In this document: positions 25,055-35,400 of the stretch, one piece after another
How the letters are laid out: each line of letters opens with the position of its first letter
Numbering within the stretch: the first letter of the stretch is position 1
The notes under the pieces: model-generated
Told to the model about the DNA's origin: nothing
Seen by the model: only the letters and a program-made list of their open reading frames with translations
Database searches by the model: none
Source of the DNA: Lachnospiraceae bacterium
GTDB taxonomy: Bacteria; Bacillota; Clostridia; Lachnospirales; Lachnospiraceae
Direction of reading: 5' to 3'
DNA length: 64,000 bases
Assembly: GCA_017938145.1 (NCBI GenBank)
Contig: JAGBCB010000034.1
Location: 41,162-105,161 of the forward strand
Program-made: the position numbers and the translations under genes

Positions 25055-26449
25055 TTACTCATTACTTACAATATTATTCAGCCAAATGCCCTTCTTTAAA
25101 AGGATAAAACCTACAATACTCTTAATAATTTCAATCCCCTGACAAAGTGCGTAAATTACTTCAATCGGCCATACGGTGTAACGGCTGATGACGAAGGCAA
25201 ACGGAATGGAAACCGCCCACATGAACCCGCTGTCAAACAGGAAGGTAATCACGGTTTTTCCGCCGGAACGCAGGGTAAAATATGCCGCATGTAAAAAGGC
25301 ATGCTGCGGCATAAACAAAGCAGCAATAATAATAAAGTTTCTTGCGTATTCCTTTACATCCGCTTCTGTATTATATAACTCAGGGAACAACGGAGCAAGG
25401 AAAATAACAATTACCGCAATGACAATACAGCTTGCCACAGAAAACGCAATCAGCTTACGGTCGGTATCCCTGGCTTCATCCATCTTTCCGGCACCAAGCA
25501 GCCTGCCCACTACAATAGCTACTGAATTACCAAGAGCCATAAAGGTTACATTAAACAGGTTTACAATGGTATTGGAAATATTCATACCCGCTACAACCCC
25601 AAGGCCGCGGACGGAATAACACTGAAGCAGGGTTGCCATACCAAGAGACCACAATGCCTCATTCACAAGTAACGGTGTTCCCTTTTTGATGATTTTTACC
25701 ATTAAATCACCCGGAATTGCCAAGCTCTTATAAACGCCCACAATATATGGGTTTCTTTCTTTATGACGGTGAGTCCACCAAACTACAATAAAACATTCCA
25801 CAAATCGGGAGGTTACCGTGGCAATTGCTGCACCTTCAACGCCAAGAGCCGGTGCGCCAAAATTACCAAGAATTAAAATATAGTTTAACACCAGATTAAC
25901 AAACACTGCAACTACGCCGGCAACCATCGGAAGCACTGCTTCACTGACTTCCCTAAGGGTACTGGCATAAATCTGTACAACTACAAAAGGCAAAAATCCA
26001 ACCAGCATAATTCGAAGATACTGCATGGCATACATAAGCGTCTCTGCATTAGCTGCTGCGGAATTGCCTTCATCCAAATATAAAGAAATCAGCGGTTCTC
26101 CGTACATGGCAAAGATTACACCACAGATTGCGGTTAACACAAAACCGATAACCAGCTTAAACCGGAATACATACCGTAAACCATCGTTATTGCCCTGTCC
26201 GAAGAACTGGGCTCCGAAAATCCCCGCACCGGACATACCACCGAAAATGCATAGGTTATATACAAAAATCAACTGATTTGCAATGGCAACGCCGGACATT
26301 TGGTTGGTACCAACTTGTCCTACCATGATATTATCCAGTAAACTTACAAAGTTTGTAATACCGTTTTGTACCATAATCGGCACTGCAATCAGCAAAATCA
26401 TTCTATAAAATTTTTTATCACCAACATACTTTCTAATTAACTGTCTCAT
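25055..26449 (-). CDS. MATE-family multidrug efflux transporter
   Basis: This polytopic protein of about 464 residues has some 12 membrane helices and the MATE two-half architecture (PIMVQNGITNFVSLLDNIMVGQVG near the N-terminus; the second half begins near residue 240). MATE proteins expel cationic drugs or metabolites using Na+ or H+. I choose the ATG at 26449, preceded by GGAGAG, over one 4 codons upstream with a poor site. The promoter at 26495-26523 overlaps a perfect 14-bp palindrome, so a dedicated repressor probably controls it. No MarR-type gene is adjacent. Confidence 0.92.
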   Translation of the reverse strand: MRQLIRKYVGDKKFYRMILLIAVPIMVQNGITNFVSLLDNIMVGQVGTNQMSGVAIANQLIFVYNLCIFGGMSGAGIFGAQFFGQGNNDGLRYVFRFKLVIGFVLTAICGVIFAMYGEPLISLYLDEGNSAAANAETLMYAMQYLRIMLVGFLPFVVVQIYASTLREVSEAVLPMVAGVVAVFVNLVLNYILILGNFGAPALGVEGAAIATVTSRFVECFIVVWWTHRHKERNPYIVGVYKSLAIPGDLMVKIIKKGTPLLVNEALWSLGMATLLQCYSVRGLGVVAGMNISNTIVNLFNVTFMALGNSVAIVVGRLLGAGKMDEARDTDRKLIAFSVASCIVIAVIVIFLAPLFPELYNTEADVKEYARNFIIIAALFMPQHAFLHAAYFTLRSGGKTVITFLFDSGFMWAVSIPFAFVISRYTVWPIEVIYALCQGIEIIKSIVGFILLKKGIWLNNIVSNE

Positions 26450-26483
26450 AACTCTCTCCATCTTCTCTTAAAAGTATTTGCGC

Positions 26484-26497
26484 ACTAATTAATTAGT
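26484..26497. promoter_or_regulatory. 14-bp perfect palindrome overlapping the MATE promoter
   Basis: ACTAATTAATTAGT is a perfect palindrome. It overlaps the -10 region and the expected transcription start, a typical repressor site. Spacing and A/T composition resemble MarR-family operators; the cognate protein is not in view. Confidence 0.6.
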
Positions 26498-26523
26498 ATA
26501 CACCGAAACAACAACTCTTTCAA
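26495..26523 (-). promoter_or_regulatory. Sigma-A promoter of the MATE gene
   Basis: On the minus strand, TTGAAA (26518-26523), 17-base spacer and TATACT (26495-26500). Confidence 0.8.
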
Positions 26524-26580
26524 TCAAAACTTCACGCTTCTTTTTCACTTTAAACCGCAACGCTTTAAAGCAATCCAGTA

Positions 26581-26609
26581 TTGACAAACAAATTCTCATG
26601 AACTAAAAT
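26581..26609 (+). promoter_or_regulatory. Sigma-A promoter of prephenate dehydrogenase
   Basis: Perfect TTGACA (26581-26586), 17-base spacer and TAAAAT (26604-26609). An inverted repeat CTTTAAA/TTTAAAG lies just upstream (26548-26570). The short leader leaves no room for a T-box. Confidence 0.78.
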
Positions 26610-26651
26610 AAAGATAATGTAAAAATCTCAATTGAAAGGAGCTTTTGTTCC

Positions 26652-27761
26652 ATGCAAGCTAAACATTTTGGATTTATTGGTTTTGGATTAATCGGCGGCT
26701 CCATTGCCCGCGCCTTAAAAGCATTTGTAAAAGACACACCTGTTTTATCCGCATTTCAATACGGTGACACCCCATCCCGGTCTCTCACTCTGGCAAAGGA
26801 AGACGGAGTTCTTGATAACATCACCACAAATTTAGAAGACTTTTCTTCCTGTGATATGATATTTTTGTGTGCTCCAGTACAAAAGAATATTGAATACCTG
26901 TCAAAATTAAAAGATATCATCTCCCCATCCTGCCTGCTTACCGATGTGGGCAGTGTCAAAGGTAATATTCACGAGACAATATCCAAGTTAGGCTTAGACC
27001 ACTGCTTTATCGGCGGCCATCCTATGACCGGTTCCGAAAAAACAGGTTATGAGCATTCCAGCACCTTATTACTGGAAAATGCTTATTATATTTTAACGCC
27101 TACCGCCGAAACTAAAGCAGCAGATTTGGAAACATATACCGGCCTTGTAAAAACCATGGGAGCCATTCCTATCGTACTTGACCCTGCGGAACACGATAAA
27201 ATAACAGCTGCCATCAGCCATGTGCCTCATATTATTGCTGCACAGCTTGTTAACTTAATTCAAAATTCGGGTACATTGGAACCAAAAATGCGGTTACTGG
27301 CTGCTGGAGGCTTCAAGGATATTACCCGTATTGCTTCCTCTTCTCCGGAAATTTGGGAAAACATCTGCATGTCTAATAAAGAAAGTATCTGTGACATGCT
27401 GACCCTCTACCAGAATTCCTTGGAAGATGCCAAACAAATGATACTCTCCGGAGACGAAGAAAATCTATATCAGATGTTTGATATTGCCGGTAATTACCGC
27501 AGCTCTATTCCTGCAAATTCCAAAGGAGCCTTAATGTCTACCTTTGAAATGTTCGTAGATATTAAAGACGAAACCGGTGCCCTGGCGCTGCTTGCCACCC
27601 TGCTTTCCCTGCACGGCATCAGTATTAAAAATATCGGCATCATCCATAACCGTGAATTTGAACAGGGTGTTCTCCGTATCGAATTCTACGATAAAGATGC
27701 TGTAGCCAAGGCAACTAAGGTCCTTGATACCAATGGTTACCACATTTATATTAGAAAGTAG
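26652..27761 (+). CDS. tyrA: Prephenate dehydrogenase with C-terminal ACT domain
   Basis: This 369-residue enzyme makes 4-hydroxyphenylpyruvate for tyrosine synthesis from prephenate with NAD(P)+. The dinucleotide site FIGFGLIGGSIARAL is at residues 8-22. The substrate region GGHPMTGSEKTGYEHS has the conserved His. The C-terminal 70 residues (DETGALALLATLLSLHGISI) form an ACT domain, the usual tyrosine feedback site. Chorismate mutase is not fused. AAAGGAG precedes the ATG by 10 bases. It is a single gene with its own promoter and a terminator-like hairpin after it. Confidence 0.95.
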   Translation: MQAKHFGFIGFGLIGGSIARALKAFVKDTPVLSAFQYGDTPSRSLTLAKEDGVLDNITTNLEDFSSCDMIFLCAPVQKNIEYLSKLKDIISPSCLLTDVGSVKGNIHETISKLGLDHCFIGGHPMTGSEKTGYEHSSTLLLENAYYILTPTAETKAADLETYTGLVKTMGAIPIVLDPAEHDKITAAISHVPHIIAAQLVNLIQNSGTLEPKMRLLAAGGFKDITRIASSSPEIWENICMSNKESICDMLTLYQNSLEDAKQMILSGDEENLYQMFDIAGNYRSSIPANSKGALMSTFEMFVDIKDETGALALLATLLSLHGISIKNIGIIHNREFEQGVLRIEFYDKDAVAKATKVLDTNGYHIYIRK

Positions 27762-27775
27762 AAAAATTATTGTAT

Positions 27776-27813
27776 AAAATAGCAAAAAATGAGGATTGAA
27801 TAGCTATTTTTTT
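27776..27813 (+). terminator. Terminator-like hairpin after tyrA
   Basis: AAAATAGC (27776-27783) pairs with GCTATTTT (27803-27810), then more Ts. The stem is short and A/T-rich. Confidence 0.55.
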
Positions 27814-27851
27814 GTAGAATTCTCCCAATATGTGCGATACACTTATATCAC

Positions 27852-27882
27852 GGTGCAACACTTTACAATAACAAAGTGCACC
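27852..27882 (+). promoter_or_regulatory. Hairpin in the leader of the LysM gene
   Basis: GGTGC-A-ACACTTT can pair with AAAGT-GCACC around an 8-base loop. It ends about 16 bases before the AGGAGG ribosome site. It could stabilise the message or affect translation; no riboswitch family is recognised. Confidence 0.4.
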
Positions 27883-27912
27883 AAATAAAAACATATTGAG
27901 GAGGAAGAAGAT

Positions 27913-29199
27913 ATGAAAAAATTCGTTCTTCGTGTATTGGCAGTTCTTATGGTAGCTGCTATGATGGTACCTTCCATGGGTAATGTTACTACAGCACTTG
28001 CTGATGAAGCAGTTACTCTGGATCTTACACAAAAGGGTCTTATTGTTGGTGAAGCACCAACCGATAATGCTGACGGTTCCGTTTCCTTTACCGGCGGTGT
28101 TACAATGAAGGCTACATTCCCACTTCCTACAACATTAGCAGCAGGCGAAAGCGTTAAGGTTAACGCAACAATTAAGTTTAACTCTGCTGATGACGCAGGC
28201 GTTCGTTTCTATCTTGTTAACGGCGTTGACGTTAATATTGCTACAGAAATCGCAACAGTTGCAAATGATGGCAGCGGTGTTGTTGAAGCAACATTTACTT
28301 TAACAGCAGCTTCTGATGCTACTGAGCTTTTATTTGCAAGCTCCGGCTATGGTGTATACATGAACGATATCACTCTTGTAGACATCACTTTAGGTGACAA
28401 GCCTGCAGAAGCTCCTGCAGCAACAGGTGACCTCTATGATGTTAACCTTGCTGAAAGAGTATTCGTAAGCGGCGCTGCTCCTGCAGACAATGCTGACGGT
28501 TCCATCACTTTCAGCGGCAGAACTTCCATGAAGGCATCCTTTGCTCTTCCTGAAGTTTTAGCAGCAGGCGAAAGCGTAACCGTTAATGTATCCGTTAAGT
28601 TTGATTCTGCTGAAGATAACGGCATCCGTTTCTACCTCATTGCTAACGGCGTTGACGTTAATACTGCAGCTGCAATCGAAACAATCGCTAACGAAAATAC
28701 CGGCGCTGTTGTTGAAAAGACCTTCAAGTTAACTGCAGCTTCCGATTCCACAGAACTTTTATTAGCAAGCTCTGCATACGGTACATACATTGACAATGTT
28801 ACTGTTTTAGATATCACTTTAGGTGACAAGCCGGTGGTTGAAGAACCAAAGGAAGATCCTAAGGAAGAACCTAAGGAAGACAAGCCTGCAATCGAAGTTA
28901 CCGGTGATGAATACGTAGTTCAGGCTGGTGATACTCTTCGTGAAATCGCTAAGGCATGTGGTCTTACCGTTAAGGAATTAGCAGATGCTAACAACATCGA
29001 AAACCCTAACTTAATCCACAAGGGTGCTAAGTTAGTTATTCCTACTGTTGATACAGCTAAGAGACATATCGTTGTTAAGGGCGATACTCTTTCCAAGATT
29101 GCTAAGCAGTACGGTTGCACCGTAGATGATCTTGTAAAGGCTAACAACATCGAAAATCCTAACTTAATCCACAAGGGTCAGCTTATTGTATTACCATAA
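27913..29199 (+). CDS. Secreted protein with two tandem unknown domains and two LysM domains
   Basis: The protein has 428 residues. A signal peptide (about 1-31, ending near ALADEA) is followed by two copies of a roughly 130-residue beta-rich domain, about 36-170 and 178-305. These share DNADGS, FALP/FPLP, LAAGESV, GVDVN and DITLGDKP. A Glu/Pro/Lys linker (EEPKEDPKEEPKED) leads to two LysM peptidoglycan-binding domains starting YVVQAGDTL and HIVVKGDTL, each ending near NLIHKG. The protein would be bound non-covalently to the cell wall, showing the paired domains outside. The paired domains look carbohydrate-binding-like, but I cannot name the family. Codon use is highly biased, suggesting abundant product; AGGAGG and a clean terminator frame the gene. 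Confidence 0.88.
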   Translation: MKKFVLRVLAVLMVAAMMVPSMGNVTTALADEAVTLDLTQKGLIVGEAPTDNADGSVSFTGGVTMKATFPLPTTLAAGESVKVNATIKFNSADDAGVRFYLVNGVDVNIATEIATVANDGSGVVEATFTLTAASDATELLFASSGYGVYMNDITLVDITLGDKPAEAPAATGDLYDVNLAERVFVSGAAPADNADGSITFSGRTSMKASFALPEVLAAGESVTVNVSVKFDSAEDNGIRFYLIANGVDVNTAAAIETIANENTGAVVEKTFKLTAASDSTELLLASSAYGTYIDNVTVLDITLGDKPVVEEPKEDPKEEPKEDKPAIEVTGDEYVVQAGDTLREIAKACGLTVKELADANNIENPNLIHKGAKLVIPTVDTAKRHIVVKGDTLSKIAKQYGCTVDDLVKANNIENPNLIHKGQLIVLP

Positions 29200-29224
29200 T
29201 AAGAATACATAGTAAATTAACAAA

Positions 29225-29262
29225 GGGTGCAGGCAATGAAAACTGTCTGCACCCTCTTTTTT
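29225..29262 (+). terminator. Rho-independent terminator of the LysM gene
   Basis: GGGTGCAGGCA pairs with TGTCTGCACCC (one G:T and one mismatch-like position) around ATGAAAAC, followed by TCTTTTTT. Confidence 0.92.
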
Positions 29263-29278
29263 GTATCACGGAATCTTC

Positions 29279-29545
29279 TTACTTTTCTAAATAATTCTGC
29301 ACCTTCTTTGCTGCCTTTAACATATTTTTCGGATGTTCTTCCGCCATGTCATACAACTGTTCCAACAAAGCTCTGTGAATATCTTCTTTTTCTTCTTCTT
29401 CCGGATCCTCTTCCAAAAATACTTTATACAGCATGCAAATATCTTCTACTGTTAAATCATCGTAATTTACTTCCAAATAGTCGGTAATGGTGTTAATATC
29501 CTCCTGGACAAACTCCATCATCTCTTCGTACTGCTCTCTTGTCAT
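29279..29545 (-). CDS. Small acidic helical protein
   Basis: The protein has 88 residues and is very acidic (runs such as EEDPEEEEKED) and helical, with no signal or membrane segment. I do not recognise a family. The ATG has GGAGG at normal spacing, and the gene follows queA by 18 bases, so it is the third gene of the spoIID-like/queA transcript. Confidence 0.75.
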   Translation of the reverse strand: MTREQYEEMMEFVQEDINTITDYLEVNYDDLTVEDICMLYKVFLEEDPEEEEKEDIHRALLEQLYDMAEEHPKNMLKAAKKVQNYLEK

Positions 29546-29563
29546 AAAATAATCCTCCCAAAC

Positions 29564-30619
29564 TTATATTATCATCATCGCATCGCCAAAGCTGAAGAAA
29601 CGGTAGCGTTCCTGTACAGCTTCATTATATGCAGCTAACACATTTTCTCTTCCTGCCAAAGCGGAAACCAGCATTAAAAGTGTAGATTCCGGCAAGTGGA
29701 AATTGGTAATAAGACCATCCAAAACTTTAAATTTATATCCCGGATAAATAAAAATGCTGGTATCATCTTCTTTTGCCTGTACCATGCCGTTTTCGTCCGC
29801 AGCAGATTCTACCGTACGGCAGCTGGTGGTTCCGACACAAATAATGCGTCCACCGTTCTTTTTTGTATCATTGATTTTTTTCGCTTCTTCCGGAAGCACC
29901 TGATAAGTTTCCGTATGCATATGATGGTCTAAAATATTGTCTTCCTTTACCGGACGAAATGTTCCGAGACCAACATGCAATGTTACATTGGCAATGGTAA
30001 TCCCCCGCTTTTCCACTTCTTCGAGTAATTCCTTTGTAAAATGTAGGCCGGCGGTTGGCGCAGCTGCAGAACCTTCATGCTTGGCATACACAGTCTGATA
30101 ACGGTTTTTATCCTGTAATTTGTGGGTAATATACGGAGGAAGAGGCATTTGTCCCAGCTGGTCCAGAATTTCCTCAAAAATTCCTTCGTAATAAAACTTT
30201 ACCAGACGGTTGCCCTCTTCTACAATATCCAATACTTCCGCAACCAGCAGACCGTCTCCAAATCGTATTTTCGTACCAGGTTTTGCTTTTTTACCCGGCT
30301 TAACCAGTGTTTCCCAAATATCATTGTCTCTACGCTTTAAAAGCAGCAATTCAATTTGTGCACCCTTTGTTTCCGCACCGGTTCCGGCATTCTCCGCTAA
30401 AATTCTTTCCCCGATAAGTCTTGCCGGAATCACCTTTGTATTGTTAATTACAAGGCAGTCTCCCTCTTTTAAGTAGTCAAGAATATGTGTAAAAGTTAAA
30501 TGCTTTGTTGTGCCGCTTTCTTTATCCAACACTAACAATCTGGAGGAAGAACGGTTTTCCAACGGATCCTGGGCAATCAGTTCTTCCGGTAAATCAAAAT
30601 AAAAATCCTGTTTTTTCAT
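29564..30619 (-). CDS. queA: tRNA preQ1(34) S-adenosylmethionine ribosyltransferase-isomerase
   Basis: This 351-residue enzyme transfers and rearranges the ribose of SAM onto 7-aminomethyl-7-deazaguanine in tRNA, making epoxyqueuosine. The full-length family sequence is evident: [22 protein letters not shown] at the start, [15 protein letters not shown] and [11 protein letters not shown] in the core, [19 protein letters not shown] near the end. The ATG overlaps the stop of the SpoIID-like gene (ATGA). No other queuosine genes are in view. Confidence 0.97.
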   Translation of the reverse strand: MKKQDFYFDLPEELIAQDPLENRSSSRLLVLDKESGTTKHLTFTHILDYLKEGDCLVINNTKVIPARLIGERILAENAGTGAETKGAQIELLLLKRRDNDIWETLVKPGKKAKPGTKIRFGDGLLVAEVLDIVEEGNRLVKFYYEGIFEEILDQLGQMPLPPYITHKLQDKNRYQTVYAKHEGSAAAPTAGLHFTKELLEEVEKRGITIANVTLHVGLGTFRPVKEDNILDHHMHTETYQVLPEEAKKINDTKKNGGRIICVGTTSCRTVESAADENGMVQAKEDDTSIFIYPGYKFKVLDGLITNFHLPESTLLMLVSALAGRENVLAAYNEAVQERYRFFSFGDAMMII

Positions 30620-32223
30620 CTTACACTAGCTCCCGTAAAATAATACTCAATAATTTCTTTATATGTAAAGCCGGCTTCCGCCATTCCTTTTGCTCCGTAC
30701 TGGCTTAATCCCACTCCATGTCCGTATCCCATGCCCGCAAATAAGAGTTCATCTTCCTCCTTTGGAGCAGTTCTTGGATAATTAGATACATTATCTGCGC
30801 TCTTTACAATGTACTGGGAAAGACCGGAAGATGCTTTCTCCACGCCTTCTGCAGAAGCAATGTACATTTCACTGATGCGCCCGGCGGTTACACCATCTGC
30901 ACTGAGTACAGATACCCGGTCCGGGACATCATCCTTCTTTACAATTTTAAACTTTGTACTGTACAAATCCAAAACCGTTCTGATGGTGGTACCCTGTAAG
31001 GTAATGGACTGCTTACCGCTTTTTAACCGTAGGGCATATGCCCGGTTGGTATCCGAATACTTTGAAACCGATAAATCATCGATTTCTCCCAGCACGATAC
31101 CCTGCCGGACCAGACAGTCTTTAATCTCTGTCAATGTTAAAAGTTTCTGCCAGACTTCCCGGCTTGCATTGTGTTCATATGGGTCCGGAACACTTTGCAA
31201 ATACGGAAAATCAACCGCCCAGACATCCTTTGACGACTCTGTACGGCCACCGCTGGTGGAAAAATAATAGGTTGACACCACCTTATTATTATAGCACACC
31301 ATTTCACCCTTTGTGGCATCGACGGCAAGGTTACATCTGGCTGTCTCAACCAAATATCCTTTATACACCTGCGAAGACACCGTGTCAACTATTTTATAGC
31401 CTTTTTTTGCATCCGATGCATTTTTATATCCTGCCTTAATCAGCGCATAGCTTCTGGCACATACCGCCTGGGCCTTCAACGCCTCTTCATGCCACTCTGC
31501 TGGCATTTCGGAAGGAACCACTCCATACAAATATTCCTCCAACGGCACAATATTTACCGCAGTGAGGGAAGAAGAATTATATCTGCCGATTTCTATTCTT
31601 CCCCGATACACTCTGGTGCCCATATTAACGCAATATACTCCGTTTTCATAGGCAGTTAAGGGCCGCAGCTGAGGGTATGCGTACTGTTCATCTACATCAA
31701 TCAACAAAGTACCAAAGCTTCCGGTCAGCAAAACCCTGTAATTATTTTCATCCAGTATTTCAAAATTCTTTTTTCCTGTAATATCCTTTAACATTTTTAC
31801 GGTACGTTCTGCGTCCATATATTTCGATGCATTGCCAAAATACACATGCCAACAACACTGATAGCTGCTTCCCGGATAAGCCTCCACACCAAGACTGCGA
31901 TAGGCTTCTGCCGCATGCAATGCCGCCTGATAGCTGCCGTACACTTCTTTTTCTGCAATGAAATAACCGTTTACCGGTGTGAAAATAAAGCCGGAGGAAC
32001 TTTCTAAAACTGCCTCCTGCAAAAAAACATTGTCAACACAGTAACCGTATCCTAATTTATTATTATAAATTGTCAATGTTTCTTTACCTGAATATAAAGA
32101 AACAAGTCCAACCCGTATTTCCTGCTTTGTAACCAACAGTTCCGCCTGTACAGGAATCGTTCCGGCAATCTGAAGCACTACTAATAGCAGGGCAAAAAAA
32201 ATCTTTCTCCGATATTTTTTCAT
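30616..32223 (-). CDS. SpoIID/LytB-domain protein
   Basis: The protein has 535 residues from the second ATG (32223), which has the better spacing from AAGGAAGG. An in-frame ATG two codons earlier is possible. After a signal or membrane segment comes a region about 80-135 that may be SPOR-like ([20 protein letters not shown] then [10 protein letters not shown]). The SpoIID domain lies from about 205, with the conserved [19 protein letters not shown] and [11 protein letters not shown], and ends [20 protein letters not shown]. SpoIID proteins cleave peptidoglycan glycan strands during engulfment. The catalytic Glu is in the PSEMP segment. This is a longer SpoIID/LytB relative and may act in vegetative wall remodelling as well. 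Confidence 0.88.
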   Translation of the reverse strand: MKKYRRKIFFALLLVVLQIAGTIPVQAELLVTKQEIRVGLVSLYSGKETLTIYNNKLGYGYCVDNVFLQEAVLESSSGFIFTPVNGYFIAEKEVYGSYQAALHAAEAYRSLGVEAYPGSSYQCCWHVYFGNASKYMDAERTVKMLKDITGKKNFEILDENNYRVLLTGSFGTLLIDVDEQYAYPQLRPLTAYENGVYCVNMGTRVYRGRIEIGRYNSSSLTAVNIVPLEEYLYGVVPSEMPAEWHEEALKAQAVCARSYALIKAGYKNASDAKKGYKIVDTVSSQVYKGYLVETARCNLAVDATKGEMVCYNNKVVSTYYFSTSGGRTESSKDVWAVDFPYLQSVPDPYEHNASREVWQKLLTLTEIKDCLVRQGIVLGEIDDLSVSKYSDTNRAYALRLKSGKQSITLQGTTIRTVLDLYSTKFKIVKKDDVPDRVSVLSADGVTAGRISEMYIASAEGVEKASSGLSQYIVKSADNVSNYPRTAPKEEDELLFAGMGYGHGVGLSQYGAKGMAEAGFTYKEIIEYYFTGASVR

Positions 32224-32323
32224 TAGCATACCCTTCCTTTGAACTTATTTTACATGATTTTACTCTGAAGTTCTACCGTTTTTGTCAGAAATGTAAAAAA
32301 TTTAAAAATTTATCGATTTTTCA

Positions 32324-32352
32324 TTGTTTCTATGAACTTCGTGAGTTATAAT
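32324..32352 (+). promoter_or_regulatory. Sigma-A promoter of the activase gene
   Basis: TTGTTT (32324-32329), 17-base spacer and perfect TATAAT (32347-32352), about 90 bases ahead of the start codon. Confidence 0.72.
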
Positions 32353-32442
32353 AACCTCTGATGTGGTTTTAATTACTACATGCATCAATGAATATACATC
32401 TCTTTATATACAAATGACCTGTTTAAGAAAGGAACTTTGCTC

Positions 32443-35400
32443 ATGTCTGAACAGAAAAAACTCTACCATTTAGGAATCGATATCGGCTCCACAACCGTAA
32501 AAACCGCCGTAATAAATCACAACGGAGAACTCATATTTTCCGCTTATGAACGTCACTATGCCGATATTCAGGGAACTCTTTCCAAAATCTTAGCTGCATT
32601 CCGGGAACAGGTGGGCGAATGCTCTTTTTCCGCCGCCATCACCGGTTCCGGCGGATTAACCCTGGCAAAGCATTTAAACATCCCGTTTATCCAGGAAGTG
32701 GTTGCGGTAGCTTCTGCCCTGCAGGCGGCTGCTCCTCACACCGATGTTGCCATCGAACTTGGCGGTGAAGACGCTAAAATCATCTATTTTACCGGTGGTA
32801 TTGAACAGCGTATGAACGGCATCTGCGCCGGTGGTACCGGTTCCTTCATTGACCAAATGGCTTCTTTGTTAAAAACCGATGCTGCCGGGTTAAATGAATA
32901 TGCGAAAAACTATAAAATCATCTATCCGATTGCCGCCCGCTGCGGTGTATTTGCAAAATCCGATATCCAGCCACTTATCAATGAGGGTGCTTCCAAACAG
33001 GACCTTGCTGCCTCCATTTTCCAGGCTGTGGTAAACCAGACCATCAGCGGTCTTGCCTGCGGTAAACCAATCCGCGGTAATGTAGCATTTCTTGGTGGTC
33101 CTCTGCACTTTTTAACAGAGCTCAAAGAAGCCTTTATCCGCACATTAAATCTTTCCGGTGAGCAAATTATTGCACCGGATAACTCCCATTTGTTTGCGGC
33201 CATGGGTTCTGCCCAGAATGCCACATCAGAAGCCTTTGAATTAGACGCTTTAATTGAAAGGCTTCAAACCGGTGTTGTCATGGATTTTGAAGTAACCCGT
33301 ATGGAACCGCTTTTTGCATCTGAAGAAGACTATGCAGAATTTACTACCCGTCATAAGGTACATACCGTAGCAAAAATGCCGTTGTCCGAATATCACGGAC
33401 GATGCTATCTCGGCATTGATGCAGGTTCTACCACCACAAAAGCTGCACTGGTAGGTGAAGACGGAACCCTGCTGTATTCCTTCTATCAAAACAACAACGG
33501 AAGTCCTTTAAAAACAGCAATTAAAGCCGTGAAAGATATTTATTCAAAGCTTCCGTCCGATGCATCCATTGTCCGCTCCTGTTCCACCGGTTACGGTGAG
33601 GCCCTCATCAAAGAAGCCCTGCTTCTTGACGAAGGCGAGGTGGAAACCATCGCCCATTACCATGCGGCAGCCTTCTTTTCCCCGGATGTGGACTGCATTT
33701 TAGATATCGGCGGCCAGGATATGAAATGCATCCGTATCAAAAACGGCACCGTAGACAGTGTACAGTTAAACGAAGCCTGCTCCTCCGGTTGCGGTTCCTT
33801 TATTGAAACCTTTGCAAAATCTTTAAATTATGAGGTTGCAGATTTTGCAAAAATTGCCCTGTTTGCAAAGAATCCGATTGATCTCGGAACCCGTTGTACC
33901 GTATTTATGAATTCTAAAGTTAAGCAGGCCCAGAAGGAAGGAGCTTCCGTGGCTGATATTTCCGCAGGCCTGGCTTATTCTGTTATTAAAAATGCATTAT
34001 ACAAGGTAATTAAGGTATCCGATGCCAAAGACTTCGGCAAAAAGGTTGTAGTCCAAGGCGGTACCTTTTATAATGATGCCGTTCTTCGCAGCTTTGAACG
34101 TATTTCCGGCTGTCAGGCCGTACGTCCTGATATTGCCGGCATTATGGGTGCTTTCGGCGCTGCGCTGATTGCCCGCGCCCACTATAACGGCGAAGCCACC
34201 TCCATGCTTTCCTTGGAGCAGATTACAGAACTTACCTTCCATTCTGACATGACCAGATGTAAGGGATGTACCAACCACTGTCTGCTTACCATTAACCACT
34301 TCTCCGGCGGCCGTAAGTTTGTTTCCGGCAACCGTTGTGAGCGGGGTCTTGGCAAAGAAAAAGCAAACAAAGATATTCCAAACCTGTTTGCCTATAAGCT
34401 GGACCGATACTTTAATTATAAGCCATTAGAAGAATTCGAAGCAAAACGCGGCACGGTAGGTATTCCGCGAGTTTTAAATATGTACGAGAACTATCCGTTC
34501 TGGTTTACCTTCTTTACGGAGCTCGGTTACCGGGTGGTGCTCTCTCCTCTTTCCTCCAGAAAGATTTATGAGCTGGGTATCGAATCCATTCCAAGTGAAT
34601 CGGAATGTTATCCTGCCAAGCTTGCCCATGGTCATATCATGTGGCTGTTACAGCAAGGCTGCAAGTACATCTTCTATCCTTGCATTCCTTATGAACGTAA
34701 AGAGTACGCAGATTCCGGAAACCACTATAACTGCCCGATTGTAACCTCCTACGGCGAGAATATCAAAAACAACGTGGAAGAATTGAAAGATCCATCCATC
34801 GACTTCCAAAATCCGTTCCTTTCCCTGGAATCCGAGGAAATTGTACGCAATCGTCTGGTAGAAGTAGTCAGCAAACACAACAGAATTTCTCCTTATGAAA
34901 TTTCCGCCGCCGTACATAAAGCTTGGGCAGAATTAGAAGCCGCACGCCGCGATATGCAAAAGGCCGGCGAAGCTGCAGTTAAGTATCTTGAAAAAAATAA
35001 CGGCCTCGGCATTGTTCTTGCCGGCCGCCCATATCATATTGACCCTGAAATCAACCACGGTATTCCGGAAATGATTACTTCCTATGGCGTTGCTGTATTA
35101 ACCGAAGACAGCGTGTCCCATCTTGGCACCATTGACCGCCCGACCATCGTAGTAGACCAGTGGATGTATCATTCCAGATTATATGCTGCTGCATCCTATG
35201 TACGTACAAACCCTGCCCTGGAACTGATTCAGTTAAATTCCTTCGGCTGCGGTCTGGATGCGGTAACCACCGACCAGGTGGCTGACATCTTAAACGGTTC
35301 TGGAAAAATATATACCTCTCTAAAAATCGATGAGGTAAACAATCTTGGTCCGGCACGTATCCGTATCCGCTCTCTTCTGTCTGCCGTAAAAGAACGACAG

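Noticed and set aside
26610-26651. T-box or riboswitch ahead of tyrA
   Set aside because: The leader between promoter and start is only about 40 bases, too short for a T-box.
30809-31267. A 152-codon plus-strand frame opposite the SpoIID-like gene
   Set aside because: It is antisense to well-conserved SpoIID motifs and has no recognisable product or ribosome site.
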